From assembly GCA_025642065.1 (NCBI GenBank), contig JAODUP010000483.1:137501-201500 (forward strand): a DNA stretch of 64,000 nucleotides. Reading direction: 5' to 3'. The position numbers and the translations under genes are program-made. How positions within the stretch are numbered: position 1 is the first letter of the stretch; each line of letters starts with the position of its first letter. Origin of the DNA: Paralvinella palmiformis. Lineage: Eukaryota > Annelida > Polychaeta > Terebellida > Alvinellidae. The notes beneath the pieces were generated by a model. That model was not told the origin of the DNA. It did no database searches and saw nothing but the letters and a program-made list of their open reading frames with translations. This document shows, one piece after another, positions 1 to 11,619 of this stretch.

Positions 1-1250
1 ACAGCTGTGTGTCATTAACAACAAGTGATATTTAACCCCATATCTCTGCGCAATCATCCCAAGAGGACGGGTATGCATTGTGAAAATCAGAGGACCAATA
101 ACTGAATCCTGTGGTATACTAGATAACTGAAGCTGAACGTCAGATAAAATACCATGAACCGACACTCTCTGTGAGTGTTGTTCCAGATAGGATCGAAATC
201 ATTCAAGTACTTTAACTGACAAACCAAACATGTCTTTTAACCTAGAGAAAAGTACATTATGATCAATTGTATCAAATGCAACAGATACGTCCAGAAGAAC
301 AATTAATACTGGCTTAGCTTGATCAATTGATATAATAATATTCTTGTTCGCCTGAATCACGGTTGTTTCAGTGCTGTGTTCACTTTGATATGCAGACTAA
401 AGATATGTATTAAGGTTATTATTGATTAAATATTTGTTTAGATGGAAACCAACTGCATTTTCTATAACTTTAGATACAAATTTGAGATTTGAAACAGTTC
501 TGTAATTGTTTAGAATATTACTGTCCATAGTGTAGTTTCTTATTAATGGTTTTACAAGGGTAGATTTCATGGATGCTGGGAAATAATTTAGATATAATAA
601 CGTATTAACTATATTTGTAATATTGGGATTATCAGAACATCCAGACAATCTGTCACAAGCCATGTAGGCATAGGGTCAAAGGCACATAAAGCATTAGATT
701 ACTTTTTCAGCAACTGTCTGATATCAGTCTCTGTAAAAGGCTCAAATGTATGGACTCTTCTACCAATGGCTTACCCTGTGATAAGGTGCTGGAAGGAAAC
801 CAACTATGTATATTTAATATATTTTGACAGAAGAAGTTATTAAAACAATGGGCCATATGTTTATCTGAGTATATAATATTTGGGAGGACATTTTGACCTT
901 TATGTAATACTTTCTTCATAACACTGAAAACAATACTTTTATTTCTATTGGATACTTTGATTTTTTATTATAATATTCTAATTTAGCAGAGCCATGGGTA
1001 TTTTAACTGGACATTTATGGACCTTGAACATTTCTTAATGAACACACTAAGCGGTTCTGATCCACAGTCACTCACATTGCTTTCTGTGCCCCTTTTCAGC
1101 TTGTATGTTCTTATCGTACCACGGAAGCATTGGTTTTCTTGGCATTTCCTTTCTCCTTAAAGGTGAATGGTCATCTCCAATGTCTCTCAATGTACTATCG
1201 GAGATGATCCACAACATCAGGTGGATCCAATCTCACAGATGAAACCCACA
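1..1250 (-). mobile_element. CR1/L2-type LINE fragment (family 1, copy A), cut by window start
   Basis: The minus strand reads, 5' to 3': end of the endonuclease region and linker (STLRDIGDD, PLRRK, PWYDKNIQAEK near 1230-1080), a linker with stops, then the reverse transcriptase start (LPNIIYSDKHMAHCFNNFF near 890-820, NYRTVSNLKFVSKVIE near 510-465) and onward to the SVLGP and YADD-equivalent region near 110-5. Order and motifs are those of the single-ORF2 portion of CR1/L2 non-LTR retrotransposons. Several stops and frameshifts make it dead. The 3' part lies outside the window. It closely resembles copies B and C. Confidence 0.85.
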
Positions 1251-1372
1251 GATCAGCAAGAAATATGTTAATTTAATTCTTTGGTGTCACCATTCATTTT
1301 ATATATGCATACTTTGTATGTACACTTCTCTGTGAAGTAACAAGTCAATTAAATTCAAAGACATTATCTTTC

Positions 1373-1545
1373 CAATTCAAATGCATACAGTTCCTTTGTC
1401 ATCATTGGCATCAGTATCTTCACCCTCACGTCGACAAATGCCATCAAGAAATTGCTATATATGATGTTTACGCCATCGATGTCTTAATATGCTGTAAGTG
1501 TGATTTCAGAAATAATATGGTATTCAAGGTTACAAATCAAAATTA
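1373..1545. repeat. Degenerate third copy of dispersed block X
   Basis: Shares ordered short matches with 29860-30030 and 37650-37865, such as TTCCTTTGTCA, CATCGATGT followed by TTAAT, and TTTCAGAA.TAAT near the end. Very diverged; recognised by eye. Confidence 0.4.
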
Positions 1546-1581
1546 CGATTAGCTTCAGAAATATCCATAACTGTATATTAG

Positions 1582-1620
1582 TGAATGAGTGAGTGAGTGA
1601 GTGATTGAGTGAGTGATTTA
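1582..1620. repeat. (GAGT)n microsatellite
   Basis: About eight GAGT units with one GATT interruption. The frames across it carry no gene signal. Confidence 0.85.
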
Positions 1621-1919
1621 TCGATGCTTTAACTGTCAACATTCTCTTAAGTGTGAACTTGAAGGATTACAAGTGATGATACTATAACTGATATGTTGTC
1701 TTCAATTATTTGAAAGTATAGTTTGTTTTATCACTTTAGCATGTATAGCCGCGCGTAATTTCCTTTCTAGTGCACAATTTACTACATCTAGCAACTCATC
1801 ATTATTATCACTTTATTCTCGCATATAAATGGATCTAAAATTATTAACTATATTTCCGACTAATACTGTCAAATGAACGATGTAGAGGAATCTATAAATA
1901 ACCCTTTGATTGTAAATTG

Positions 1920-2078
<159 letters not shown>

Positions 2079-2351
2079 TCAACAGTGAAAGAAAAATTGG
2101 CTCAACATCTCTGGGATTTACAGCTAAATAGATTACCAAACGAAATATCTCAAATATCAGCCATAACATGTATTCCATCCTTTGGGTTGAATGTCAGCCG
2201 CGCAGAGTGATATCACCTAAAATATATGTAGTGGCTTTTAGTCACTAGGAACTTTATGCAGTTATTATTTAGATTTAATATATGCTCTTCGCGACGAAAT
2301 ATTTCCAACGAACGACTATTTGTAATCAATCAAAGCTTGAGAAATAGTTAA

Positions 2352-2525
2352 GGCGCCCCCGTCGTCTAGTTGGTGGCGCATTGGACAACAGTTCATTATC
2401 ATCTGAATTCGAATTTCGGTGTGAGCATATCTGAAGGATGTTTCATCTTTGATTTCGCTTCATTACCTTTGGAGGCCGTTTGGACCATTTAGCCTACGAT
2501 GTGCACAAAAGCGGCCGTAAACATC

Positions 2526-2566
<41 letters not shown>
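2352..2566 (+). mobile_element. tRNA-derived SINE copy 1 with (CAT)n tail
   Basis: Starts GGCGCCCCCGTCGTCTAG, with an A-box-like GTCTAGTTGGTGGCGC and a decayed B-box (ATTCGAATTTC). A non-tRNA body follows (ATATCTGAAGGATGTTTC, CATTACCTTTGGAGG, GTGCACAAAAGCGGCCGTAA) and a (CAT)n tail of about 40 bp. The body is shared with four other copies in the window. More diverged than copy 2. Confidence 0.88.
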
Positions 2567-2769
2567 GAATAATCTTACCTCGATAGTTGAATATTCTTTA
2601 TACCACTTAGTAACTGCTACATCATTACCATATCAAGTTATGATTAACTATTTGTCTTTTGCTTTCGTTTTTGGTAATAATAGATCACCTTGTCATTTAT
2701 CGATATTAAATCTTAAGTGTTTGTATGGTTATGAATACACCGACTGATTTAGTGAGCATATCAAGGAAT

Positions 2770-4770
2770 AATTTTACGTATATACGATAGTTTACGGATT
2801 TATCAATATTTACCCTTTTCTGGTCAATTGAATATTGTTGTCACGTTCTATCGGAATGATATTCAACTAAAGAAATCGTAATGAAATCGTTCTCACTAAC
2901 CCTTTCCCTGATTTAATGAATTAATTACTAGACCATCACGAAGATGACAATCTAACCCACTCACTCGGTTACTCACCGACTCATGTAGCTATTAACTGTA
3001 CCGTCAACACATCTAATCATCTATATAATTTCATTATTCTGAGATCGGCTTGCCCAGATGTGGTATGGTTGAACTGAATTCCAACAGTGAACTCATATAA
3101 TTAGACTTAGCAAGCAAGGAAATAAATAATTTTGAATCAGTGCATATGGTTCTGATGGATTGGGCAGTATTCGTGTAGTATATAGTAGTTTACTAAATTT
3201 AAGTTTTTGAAGCTGAAACTAGTTAGAATTAGTATTTTGCTTAATTGCCTAAACTGCACTTTTGTAAGGTACATTAATTTTCGGCAGCTGAAACTATTTT
3301 GACTACTAGAGTACTATTATAATATTAGAGATTTGAATTAAGTAAAAAGAAACCACAGCCTTTAGTAGAGACTTTTTGCAATTAAAGTTACAAGCTGAGT
3401 GTTTTGCGGGTTGAAGTCTTCAGAATATCATCCGATGGATAAATTTAAAATGTCAAATGGAGCACCTATAAATGAGGCAATATATGTAAATAAGAATTGA
3501 TGAATTCAATAAAAGTTGTCTTAAAGAATTAACAATAGACACGCGATATTTCTATGACAGTAGCGGAAATTAAAACAAAACGATGTTTGTGTTTTTTTGG
3601 TATTTAACTCTTAACTAATTTAATTATGTGAATATTTAGTTGTTTAGCTAAACCGTAGAATTTGGTAATTAATGTTGTTAGGAATAGAGTAATCATCGCT
3701 GGGGAAAATTGTGTAATAAGTAAGACAGAAGTAGTTTTACAAAAGAAATCTTTTTTCATGGAAACAATATATTACGAGGTTTTTGTATAAGGTTCATAAT
3801 CCTTTCACGCCATGCATTTTACAGATATACACATCCTGATGATTAATCTTTTCTCGGAACAGTTAATATGTACAATATAACTAAGGACAATTCTTGACAG
3901 GTGGATGATAATTGTGTGTGCAATATAATTCATAGTAATTCTTTAAAGACAAAAAGTAATAATACCACTTAATTTCATAATTAAAATAGAGATTCTAGAA
4001 TACGACAACCAGTGTGCATGCTTAATATAAGTGTATTAATATGAAACATAAATGGAGTACCCAATATACTATATATCTTACTGCTAAATCATAAACTGAA
4101 TGTAATCACGATAACATCAATTACCCACCACGCTATATGTTAAGCAGCACGAACATATAACTAATGCGCATAAACTGGATTTAAGACTTTGAAAACGAGA
4201 GGGAACTGATTGGGCGAGTGTAATATAATGTCATTATTCTAGTGTGAGATGTAAAGTAAATTTTTGTTTCAGCTTGCCGAGACAGATGTCTTCTATCCTT
4301 ACTGTTAAAATATCATAAGAAGACGAAATAGAATAATCTTACCAGACATTTATGAACAGCAAATTAAAATTCACAAATCGAATTAATAAAACCAATGTCC
4401 ATATCTAAAAAGAAACCACTTAAAGTCAAAGAATGCTATTACCATTAATATCAGTTATAGAAGTATTTGTAAAATTTCACAATGTAACTCAATTAATGAA
4501 AATAATATTGCTTAATATTGCAAAATATATTGCATACTTAACCAAACTAAATTAATTTAGTAGAGCATATAATTAAATGCATTTTTATAGATAAATCGAA
4601 AGCTAATATATTGAAGATAAATCATGAAATTTATTGTTTTAATGGGGCAGTCAACCCTCAGAAAATTTCATAAATATGTTATGCTTATAATAATAACCAA
4701 AAAGTCCACAATAATTATCAAGAAATATACATGATATCATTAAAATAGCGAAATAACTTAAATTACTAGA
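2770..4770. other. AT-rich intergenic stretch, no recognised feature
   Basis: No open frame of note, no microsatellite longer than about 15 bp and no recognisable transposon motif on either strand. Confidence 0.6.
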
Positions 4771-5140
4771 GGGCCGCCTTTACGGTTGCACCGGATATGG
4801 TTGTATGCGATTCATGTCGTAATTTTAACAAGATAATAGCGTTATGCCCTGGAATATTATTTGCTCACACTTGTTTACATGCTTTTGTACGGGCTCTACA
4901 GACTTCAGGTCAACCGGATGCGTTCAAGTGACGTCAACATTCAGGAGCTTCTGGTCTCTGTCTAGCTTTAAAATGGCGGCGCCCACAGTTCATTAAAACT
5001 CGATTAATCAGCACTTTGAACTGGATTATTTAATATGTGAGTGATCGTTTAGACATTTTGACATTATTTATGATATTTGTGAGTATAGTTGTATTAGTCC
5101 TGAAAATTTGAAATGAAGGTGGACTTTCCCTTTAAGCAAA
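4770..5140. repeat. Possible unclassified short element, GC-richer than flanks
   Basis: A 370-bp patch beginning near AGGGCCGCCTTTACGG and ending near GGTGGACTTTCCCTTTAAG, containing AAAATGGCGGCGCCC. Its composition differs from the AT-rich flanks, and its right edge resembles, in reverse, AAAGTAGAGGTCCACCTTTT near 56390. No clear terminal inverted repeats or target duplication, so the class is open. Confidence 0.25.
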
Positions 5141-5649
5141 TCTGGTATGTAAAGCAAACAAATCGGATTTACCAAGGACTTATTGTCTGTAATAGGGCTG
5201 AATTGGCATACAGTATATTAGTACTGCTGCTTGGTTATATAAGATTGTACTTTGTCAAACTTCACGGATTATAATTGCATATTATTCTTTGGAATATACA
5301 CATTTCACACTACAAATATAGGCAGACACGGTATTAATATGTTTCCTATGTAAGCATAGTTGTATAATTTGCATATTTGTTATTCAGAACATACACAGTT
5401 TTCAGTTTTACGTTTTGTAGAGAAATACAAATTTAAATAAAAACGATTTCATGAACAATTTAAACGAATACCGTCTTAATTACTATCCCGAGAAACAATT
5501 GGTGCGCAATATATGGATTGTGCCTAAACTTCTATAATGTTCTTAACTAGTAATTATTATAAATGAATTTGACTGGGCAAAAGTAAGGGGTTTCAATAAC
5601 GAGATTAATTGTCACTTCTGACTGATCCTATCCTATATCCTCATAATGG

Positions 5650-5655
<6 letters not shown>

Positions 5656-5686
<31 letters not shown>
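5656..5686. repeat. (TA)n microsatellite
   Basis: 31 bp of TA. Between here and 6630 I see only AT-rich sequence with short frames and no recognised domain. Confidence 0.95.
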
Positions 5687-5688
<2 letters not shown>

Positions 5689-6654
5689 TAGGGAAAAGGC
5701 TGTAGAACAACTTTCACGTGGGAACAACCTGCAGTTCAAACAGGAAAATACAAAATATCTCAAACCAAAGATCCTAAGAAGCGAAGACATCAGATAGAGG
5801 AAACAGCAGTTGTAGGTCTATCGAGAGGTGGAAGCAATTTGTACGACGTAATAAATCATATAACAGACTATCACACTTCATGAGTTGCATTTAGGCCTAA
5901 TGAGGTTTTAAGAATAGGAAACCATCAGGCCAAGGCTTGATCACGAACGAAATGTTTATTAACCATGGCATTCCAACAACAAACAAGCTACTGGAGGTCT
6001 TCAATCACAACTAGGTAAATGGTGTCCTTCGACATGTCACATTTGTAACCTATCCATGATAAGTACGCAATCAGTCTATATTTGTTTTAATTTTTTAAAG
6101 AATAAAATAGGGTTTTCCACACTAAGTATTATCCACATGGCAATGGCAGCCTATTTGTGGATTCGAAACAGAACTATTTGTTAGCGTTATTTAATAGTCA
6201 ACACACTACCAAGTGCGAAAATCCATTTCAATTTTCAAAACGGTCTAAATTAAATACGAAAATAGGTACTACAACCCGTTTCGATTTCATTTACCTAAAG
6301 TTGATGAACCAATATACATCGCTAAATAAAGTGTACTTTCCTTTAAGTAAATTTAAAAACAAATGTGGATATGTGTTTGTCTGTGTTCCTAAAATAAAAT
6401 ACATTCGCCAGATGGCAGTATTTCAGGGTGCCGAAATGGTTTTCCACTGTGTTATTTGAGTTCTTGTAGCTTTCAATACAATTCCGTTTTAATGAAAACA
6501 CACGTACATGAATATGTGTACGTATGGGTGTGTGTTGTTTGTTCGTCTGTATTTTCGATAAATATTATAATTCTCTTTCTTCTTCCTTTCTTTCACAATG
6601 CATACTAATAGTCCAGTTTGTAGGATTAAATGAACCGTCTTTTCTAGTTCGCCT

Positions 6655-7110
6655 CTGTAACAATAGAGCTTGGGGTGTAACGATGTATCGGTTGGCCACT
6701 CGGTTTGTCTTAAGAATTAGTGTGTTGGACCCCACTGTCAGATATGTTCCGTTGTTTGCTCTTCCAGAACATATATGCGAGTTGGTGATGACGCTAGTTT
6801 GAATTGTTTGAATACGTGAGCGTTCAGTCTGTTGTGGCTTGTCTTGAGTCTCATCAGTGTTGCCTGCTCCAAACGGTTGAGAAGGTGATATGGATCACTC
6901 ACTGACTTGGACTTGTCGATCACCTTGATCAATGTTTGCTTTCCCTGAGAACCTAATGCTGTTGTTGGTCTGTATTTGTTTAGTTCCTAGATTGGCTAGC
7001 CCGTCTCCTTCCTCGTTTCCTGGGATCCCACAGTGGGCCGGAATTCTTGTTGGGACGCTGATATTTCTTTTTACTACATCCTGAATGTATTCCATCAGAT
7101 GAGGAAGTTC
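6655..7110 (-). mobile_element. LINE remnant with RNase H domain end (I/Jockey-like)
   Basis: The minus strand around 7095-6960 encodes RIPAHCGIPGNEEGDGLANL, the C-terminal RNase H motif (PAH.GI.GNE.AD.LA) of I-group LINEs. In a shifted frame (6860-6750) follow LKTSHNRLNAHVFKQFKLA and EEQTTEHI, matching the post-RNase H Cys/His region (RTGHNRLNAH..., QTTEH.L..C). Then comes WPTDTSL with stops. The fragment is about 450 bp with at least one frameshift and lacks the reverse transcriptase. It is a different LINE clade from the other copies in the window. Confidence 0.78.
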
Positions 7111-8150
7111 ACAATAAAGTGAAAAGAAAAATCGCCGTCGTCACCCTAATTAGCAGACTAATAGATATGATATTAATACAGACGTCTATTTTACGTATGA
7201 GTCAAATAACATTAATTTAATACAATTAAATGTTTATTATTGGCATATATTTCTTTGACCAAATGTTAAATTAACATTCACTATAATATAACAAAAGAAA
7301 ACTATAAAACATCTATATTATGAACAGAAACTGTATTATATCTGAGACTTGAGGAGCTATGATAGCATTCAGGTTCGTTTTGAAATCTGATGGAATCAGG
7401 TAGATAAAACTATTTGCAAGTTAAGCAAATTTGATCAAATCTCTGTTAGAATTACAAATGAAAATATATAGAATTACAACCTATTACGCTTATATTTATA
7501 CGGTATATTAGGTACCTGGCACTTATAAATAATAAATACATTACAAAATTATATCAGTGAAAACATTCAGCTTATCACAACATAATTATAACGCTGTCGT
7601 CATGGCTTAGTTTGTAAAAACGACCTTGACATCTTCCGTATTATTCGGTTTCAGTATGTCTCCCCAAAATGTTTGACGCAGATCGTTATACACACACAGA
7701 GTAGACCACGATAAAGTGAAATTCGTTTTCAATTATTGTTGTATTAGGCTTATCATGAGACATTTAGTGCAGCATTATCATTATAATAGTTTAATGAGAA
7801 TTCTATTGAAACTATAGATGACTAATTGTTTACAATTGTGACGTGCCACCTGCATCATAGAGCTATTCTATTTCAATATGAAATGTTTTAACTGCGTTCG
7901 TACAATAACGCTTGTCAACCATGAACAACTCTATAACACGAGTGTTTTACTATATGATCACTGCTGATTCTACCACTTGTTGACGTCCATAATTCAGGAT
8001 GTGTTATGTTTATAGAGTGTGGAGATATGATTGATCATATTAGGACTGCGTTGGAAAATAATACCAGGTAAATCTAAGCAGAGCATTATCTAGAGGAAAC
8101 ATATTTAAAAATGGTTGAAGCATGATCTGATATTCCCCACCCGTCTCTTG
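7110..8150. other. AT-rich intergenic stretch, no recognised feature
   Basis: No supported gene, repeat array or transposon motif on either strand. Confidence 0.6.
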
Positions 8151-8155
8151 ACACG

Positions 8156-8206
8156 TACACACACACACACACACAAACACAAACACACACACGCGCGCGC
8201 GTGCTT

Positions 8207-8249
<43 letters not shown>

Positions 8250-8253
8250 CACA

Positions 8254-8293
<40 letters not shown>
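8156..8293. repeat. Compound microsatellite (AC)n/(CG)n/(AT)n
   Basis: Interrupted AC with a CGCGCGCGCG island, more AC, then 32 bp of AT. Frames through it are artefacts. Confidence 0.97.
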
Positions 8294-8295
<2 letters not shown>

Positions 8296-8804
8296 TACAC
8301 AATATTTCTATGCATAAGTTCAGGCTTTATATGTTTATTCCAGCAATTAAGTTTGGGTTTTGAGTCCCAGTTAATTAACTAATTTCATTCCAACTGTGAA
8401 ATGTGGAATATGTGCGTGTGTATGTCTGTCTGTAGGTATGTGTGTGGGGGTGCATGCGTACGTGCGTGTGTAAATATTCCACAACGCTGACTTGTTCGTA
8501 TCCGGCGAATGTCACGGATAGTTATAACTAAATAACACATTTATAAAAAAATAACGCTGTGTGGAGTTATGATTATGGCATCTGAATTCTGGAAATCTGG
8601 CAAGGTGAAGGTCAGTTGGAACAATAAGAAATACATTTCTTCAATACATTATTAATGTTAGCTTCTATGCTAAAGAGTTATACATGTAAAGAACTGTTGG
8701 TTTTAATGTTTTATAGTTCATGTTTATATTGCTATTTCTGCACACGGTAGCCTGATTGGACAGAGCAAGTGAAATATGAATGACGAAACACTCTTCAGAC
8801 ATCG

Positions 8805-8985
8805 TGGGGGGCCTCCGTGGTCTAGCGGTAGCGTGTTGGACCACATATCACTACCACCAGTGTTCGAATCATATCTGAAGGTTGTTTCGTCTTTCACTTC
8901 GTCTCATTACCTTTGGAGGTCGGTCGGCCCATTTAGCCTACCTTGTGCACAAAAGTGGCCGTAAAACATCAATCATCATTATCAT
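8805..8985 (+). mobile_element. tRNA-derived SINE copy 2 with perfect target duplication
   Basis: Begins GGGGGGCCTCCGTGGTCTAG. Box A is GTCTAGCGGTAGCGTG and box B is GTGTTCGAATC. It has the family body (ATCTGAAGGTTGTTTCGTC, CATTACCTTTGGAGGTC, TTGTGCACAAAAGTGGCCG) and a short ATC tail. CTCTTCAGACATCG occurs at 8791-8804 and again at 8986-8999, a perfect 14-bp target-site duplication proving LINE-type retrotransposition. Probably the youngest SINE copy here. Confidence 0.95.
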
Positions 8986-9139
8986 CTCTTCAGACATCGC
9001 TGAGCTGGCGTTTACAGCTAGGCGTTATAGGTATGTGGTAAAATGTGTTACCTGTTTTACCATAATGCAACATATAACGAGAACTGGCAAAAACCCTGTT
9101 ACAACCTATGACACTATTGATCAGCGTCTAATGATTATT

Positions 9140-9760
9140 TAATAGTAATTCGAAGCTCGTCAAATGTTTCGGCTTTGGCACGAGTTACTGAAACAGCGAT
9201 ACATAATACAAGAATAGAATGCTTATATCAGCATAATATAAACAGATGAGTCCATAATACGATACATAATATTCTATTTGCCAAATATTCACCTAAAATA
9301 TGACATTCAATATCTCTTAAACCAGACGAAATCAAGCATTTCCATATAGCGTGAAAATACTTACCAATAGGTTTTTTCCCTTAAGATTTTGAGATTAAAG
9401 TAACACCAATAAATGCAGCCGATGTAAGCCGATTTGAAGAACTTTGGAATTTGATAAATACTTGTACTGTTTTAAATTATGGATAATAAATACCTTTTGG
9501 TCAAAGTAGAGGGGTGGAAATACAATTGAAGAGAGTAAAGATGAGTCAGAATCTGTCTCCATAGGCATTGCTTCTTCAACTAATAACTTATATTTATGAT
9601 AATGTAGAAATATAATGTATATTAATTGTTAACCCTCGAGGCTGGTCATATCTGTGAAAATAAATCTCACATTAGAAACAAATTTGATTTTAGCCAAGGA
9701 TCTTAATGAGCATGTCACATTGAGTAACTATATTTACAATTATCGTTTGTTAGAATAATT
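9140..9760. other. AT-rich intergenic stretch, no recognised feature
   Basis: No gene signal or repeat seen before the AC/AT microsatellite. Confidence 0.55.
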
Positions 9761-9763
9761 ACA

Positions 9764-9802
9764 CGCACTCAAACACACGCACACACTCAGACACACACAA
9801 AC

Positions 9803-9857
<55 letters not shown>
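9764..9857. repeat. Compound microsatellite, interrupted (AC)n then (TA)n
   Basis: About 40 bp of interrupted AC/AC-like repeat followed by 52 bp of TA (9806-9857) and a short CGCACACACA. Confidence 0.95.
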
Positions 9858-9858
<1 letters not shown>

Positions 9859-10026
9859 GCACACACAGATACTCATACTGTAAGTGAAATATGCAGTTTG
9901 TTTCAGCGAGTTGGCGTTCTTAAAAATCATCTCTTCAATATTTGGTGTTATATTATTGATGTTGTCATATGCATAGTTTAAGTTGTTTATAAATGACATT
10001 CAAATGTTAAGTAATAGCAATGTTGG

Positions 10027-10243
10027 CTTACTACATTTATACTACTACAGCTGTTACAAGTACATCAACTACTTTTTATATTAGTACTACTATTATTACT
10101 ACTACTACTGCTTCTACCACTACAACTATTCTTACTACTACCACTACTGATATCACCACCACTAGTACTACCACTACTACTACTACTACTACTACTGCTA
10201 CTACTATTACTACTATTACTACTGTTACTATTATTAGTACCAT

Positions 10244-10278
<35 letters not shown>

Positions 10279-10576
10279 ATACTATCACCACCACTAGTAC
10301 TACCACTACTACTGTTACTATTACTATTTTTACTACTATTACTACTATCATTACTATTATATTATATCTAGTGCATCTACTGCAACTACTACTATAATTT
10401 ATTCTTCTAATATTATTTCTACTTCTCCTAAAACTACTTATATTACTAATACTACCACATATACAACATCTACTACTACTTCTACTTTTACTACTGTTAC
10501 CTCTTCTGCTATTACTACTGCTACTACTACTATTTCTACTTCTACTACTATTACTACTATTACTACTACTACGACT
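10027..10576. repeat. Imperfect (TAC)n array with higher-order structure
   Basis: About 550 bp of TAC/ACT triplets with TAT, TCT, CAC and GTT variants. The segment ATCACCACCACTAGTACTAC recurs at about 10149 and 10283, a spacing of about 134 bp, so longer units have been duplicated. Poly-Thr and poly-Val frames here are artefacts. Confidence 0.95.
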
Positions 10577-10609
10577 ACTAGTAAATATCAGAATATATGT
10601 TCTGATCTA

Positions 10610-11390
10610 AAGTCATTATTGTCGATGATAGCACGATAATTTTGACATAATAATCAGAATGGTGTCTATAATAGTGATAAACGTATCAGTTATTATCATA
10701 ACACAACTGACTATCAAGAAATACCTATATATAGACAAAGTCGGCAAAGTTAAGTAAGTACTTCAGAGTTGCGTCGTTAATTTGGTCAATAACTTCCACA
10801 GATGGGAAGTAGTCGAATGATTCAGATAAAAGTTTAGTAACAATACTGAACAATGGATTATGACTTGACTACAACGAAAAATTGTCACAATTCGGAATTA
10901 TTGCTATGTTTTACTCAAACCTATCACCTAAATCTGACAGATTTCTGTTTGTCACTTACCTTGCAAAAACGTATGGCAGGGTGTTCATTAAATCGTTTAT
11001 CGGCGTGATCTGAGGGACCTATAACGGAAGAGAAATAGTATATCAGACAGATCTCCGATATTGCGAATGAAACGTGTGGATTATAATATATCTAAACATT
11101 GAACAGTTTAAAATATATATTATAATAACGACAGAAATTCCTTACAGTATGTATAAAGGATGCTTGATCGAAATAAGCCCGACCTCTAGCATTAGAAATG
11201 TGTATTTAATTTGACAAATGATAATATCTTGCTTCAAATCTTTTCTTTCCGCTTACCACTTCTGTGTGCAAAAATGCAGATGCATATGAAACACAATTTA
11301 TAATATAATATTTGCATATAGTATACATTTCAAATACCGCAAGGAATCAGTCTGTTTCACGAGTAATAAACAACTGAACTAATTTCTTTC
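10610..11390. other. AT-rich stretch; right part carries dispersed repeat Z
   Basis: No gene seen. The segment about 11255-11400 resembles 26715-26815 (CACTTCTGTGTGCAAAA, ATGCATATGAAA and AACTAATTTC in the same order). Confidence 0.45.
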
Positions 11391-11391
11391 A

Positions 11392-11545
11392 ATATAACTA
11401 TATAACTATATAACTATATAACTATATAACTATATAACTATATAATATATAATATATAATATATAACTATATAATATATATATATATAACTATATAACTA
11501 TATAACTATATAACTATATAACTATATAACTATAACTATATAACT

Positions 11546-11597
<52 letters not shown>

Positions 11598-11615
11598 TAG
11601 TTATATAGTTATATT
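11392..11615. repeat. AT-rich inverted repeat built of (AACTATAT)n and (AT)n
   Basis: Runs of ACTATATA on the left (11397-11545), (AT)n in the middle (to about 11592) and the complement TATAGTTATAGTTATATAG on the right (11590-11612). The right end pairs with many left units, so a long hairpin or cruciform is possible. Confidence 0.9.
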
Positions 11616-11619
11616 AATA

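Noticed and set aside
6157..6459. 100-codon open frame
   Set aside because: Lys/Asn/Phe-rich as expected from AT-rich DNA; no domain or neighbouring gene parts.
10020..10397. 125-codon poly-Thr frame and antisense poly-Val frame
   Set aside because: Translation of the (TAC)n array; no flanking coding signal.
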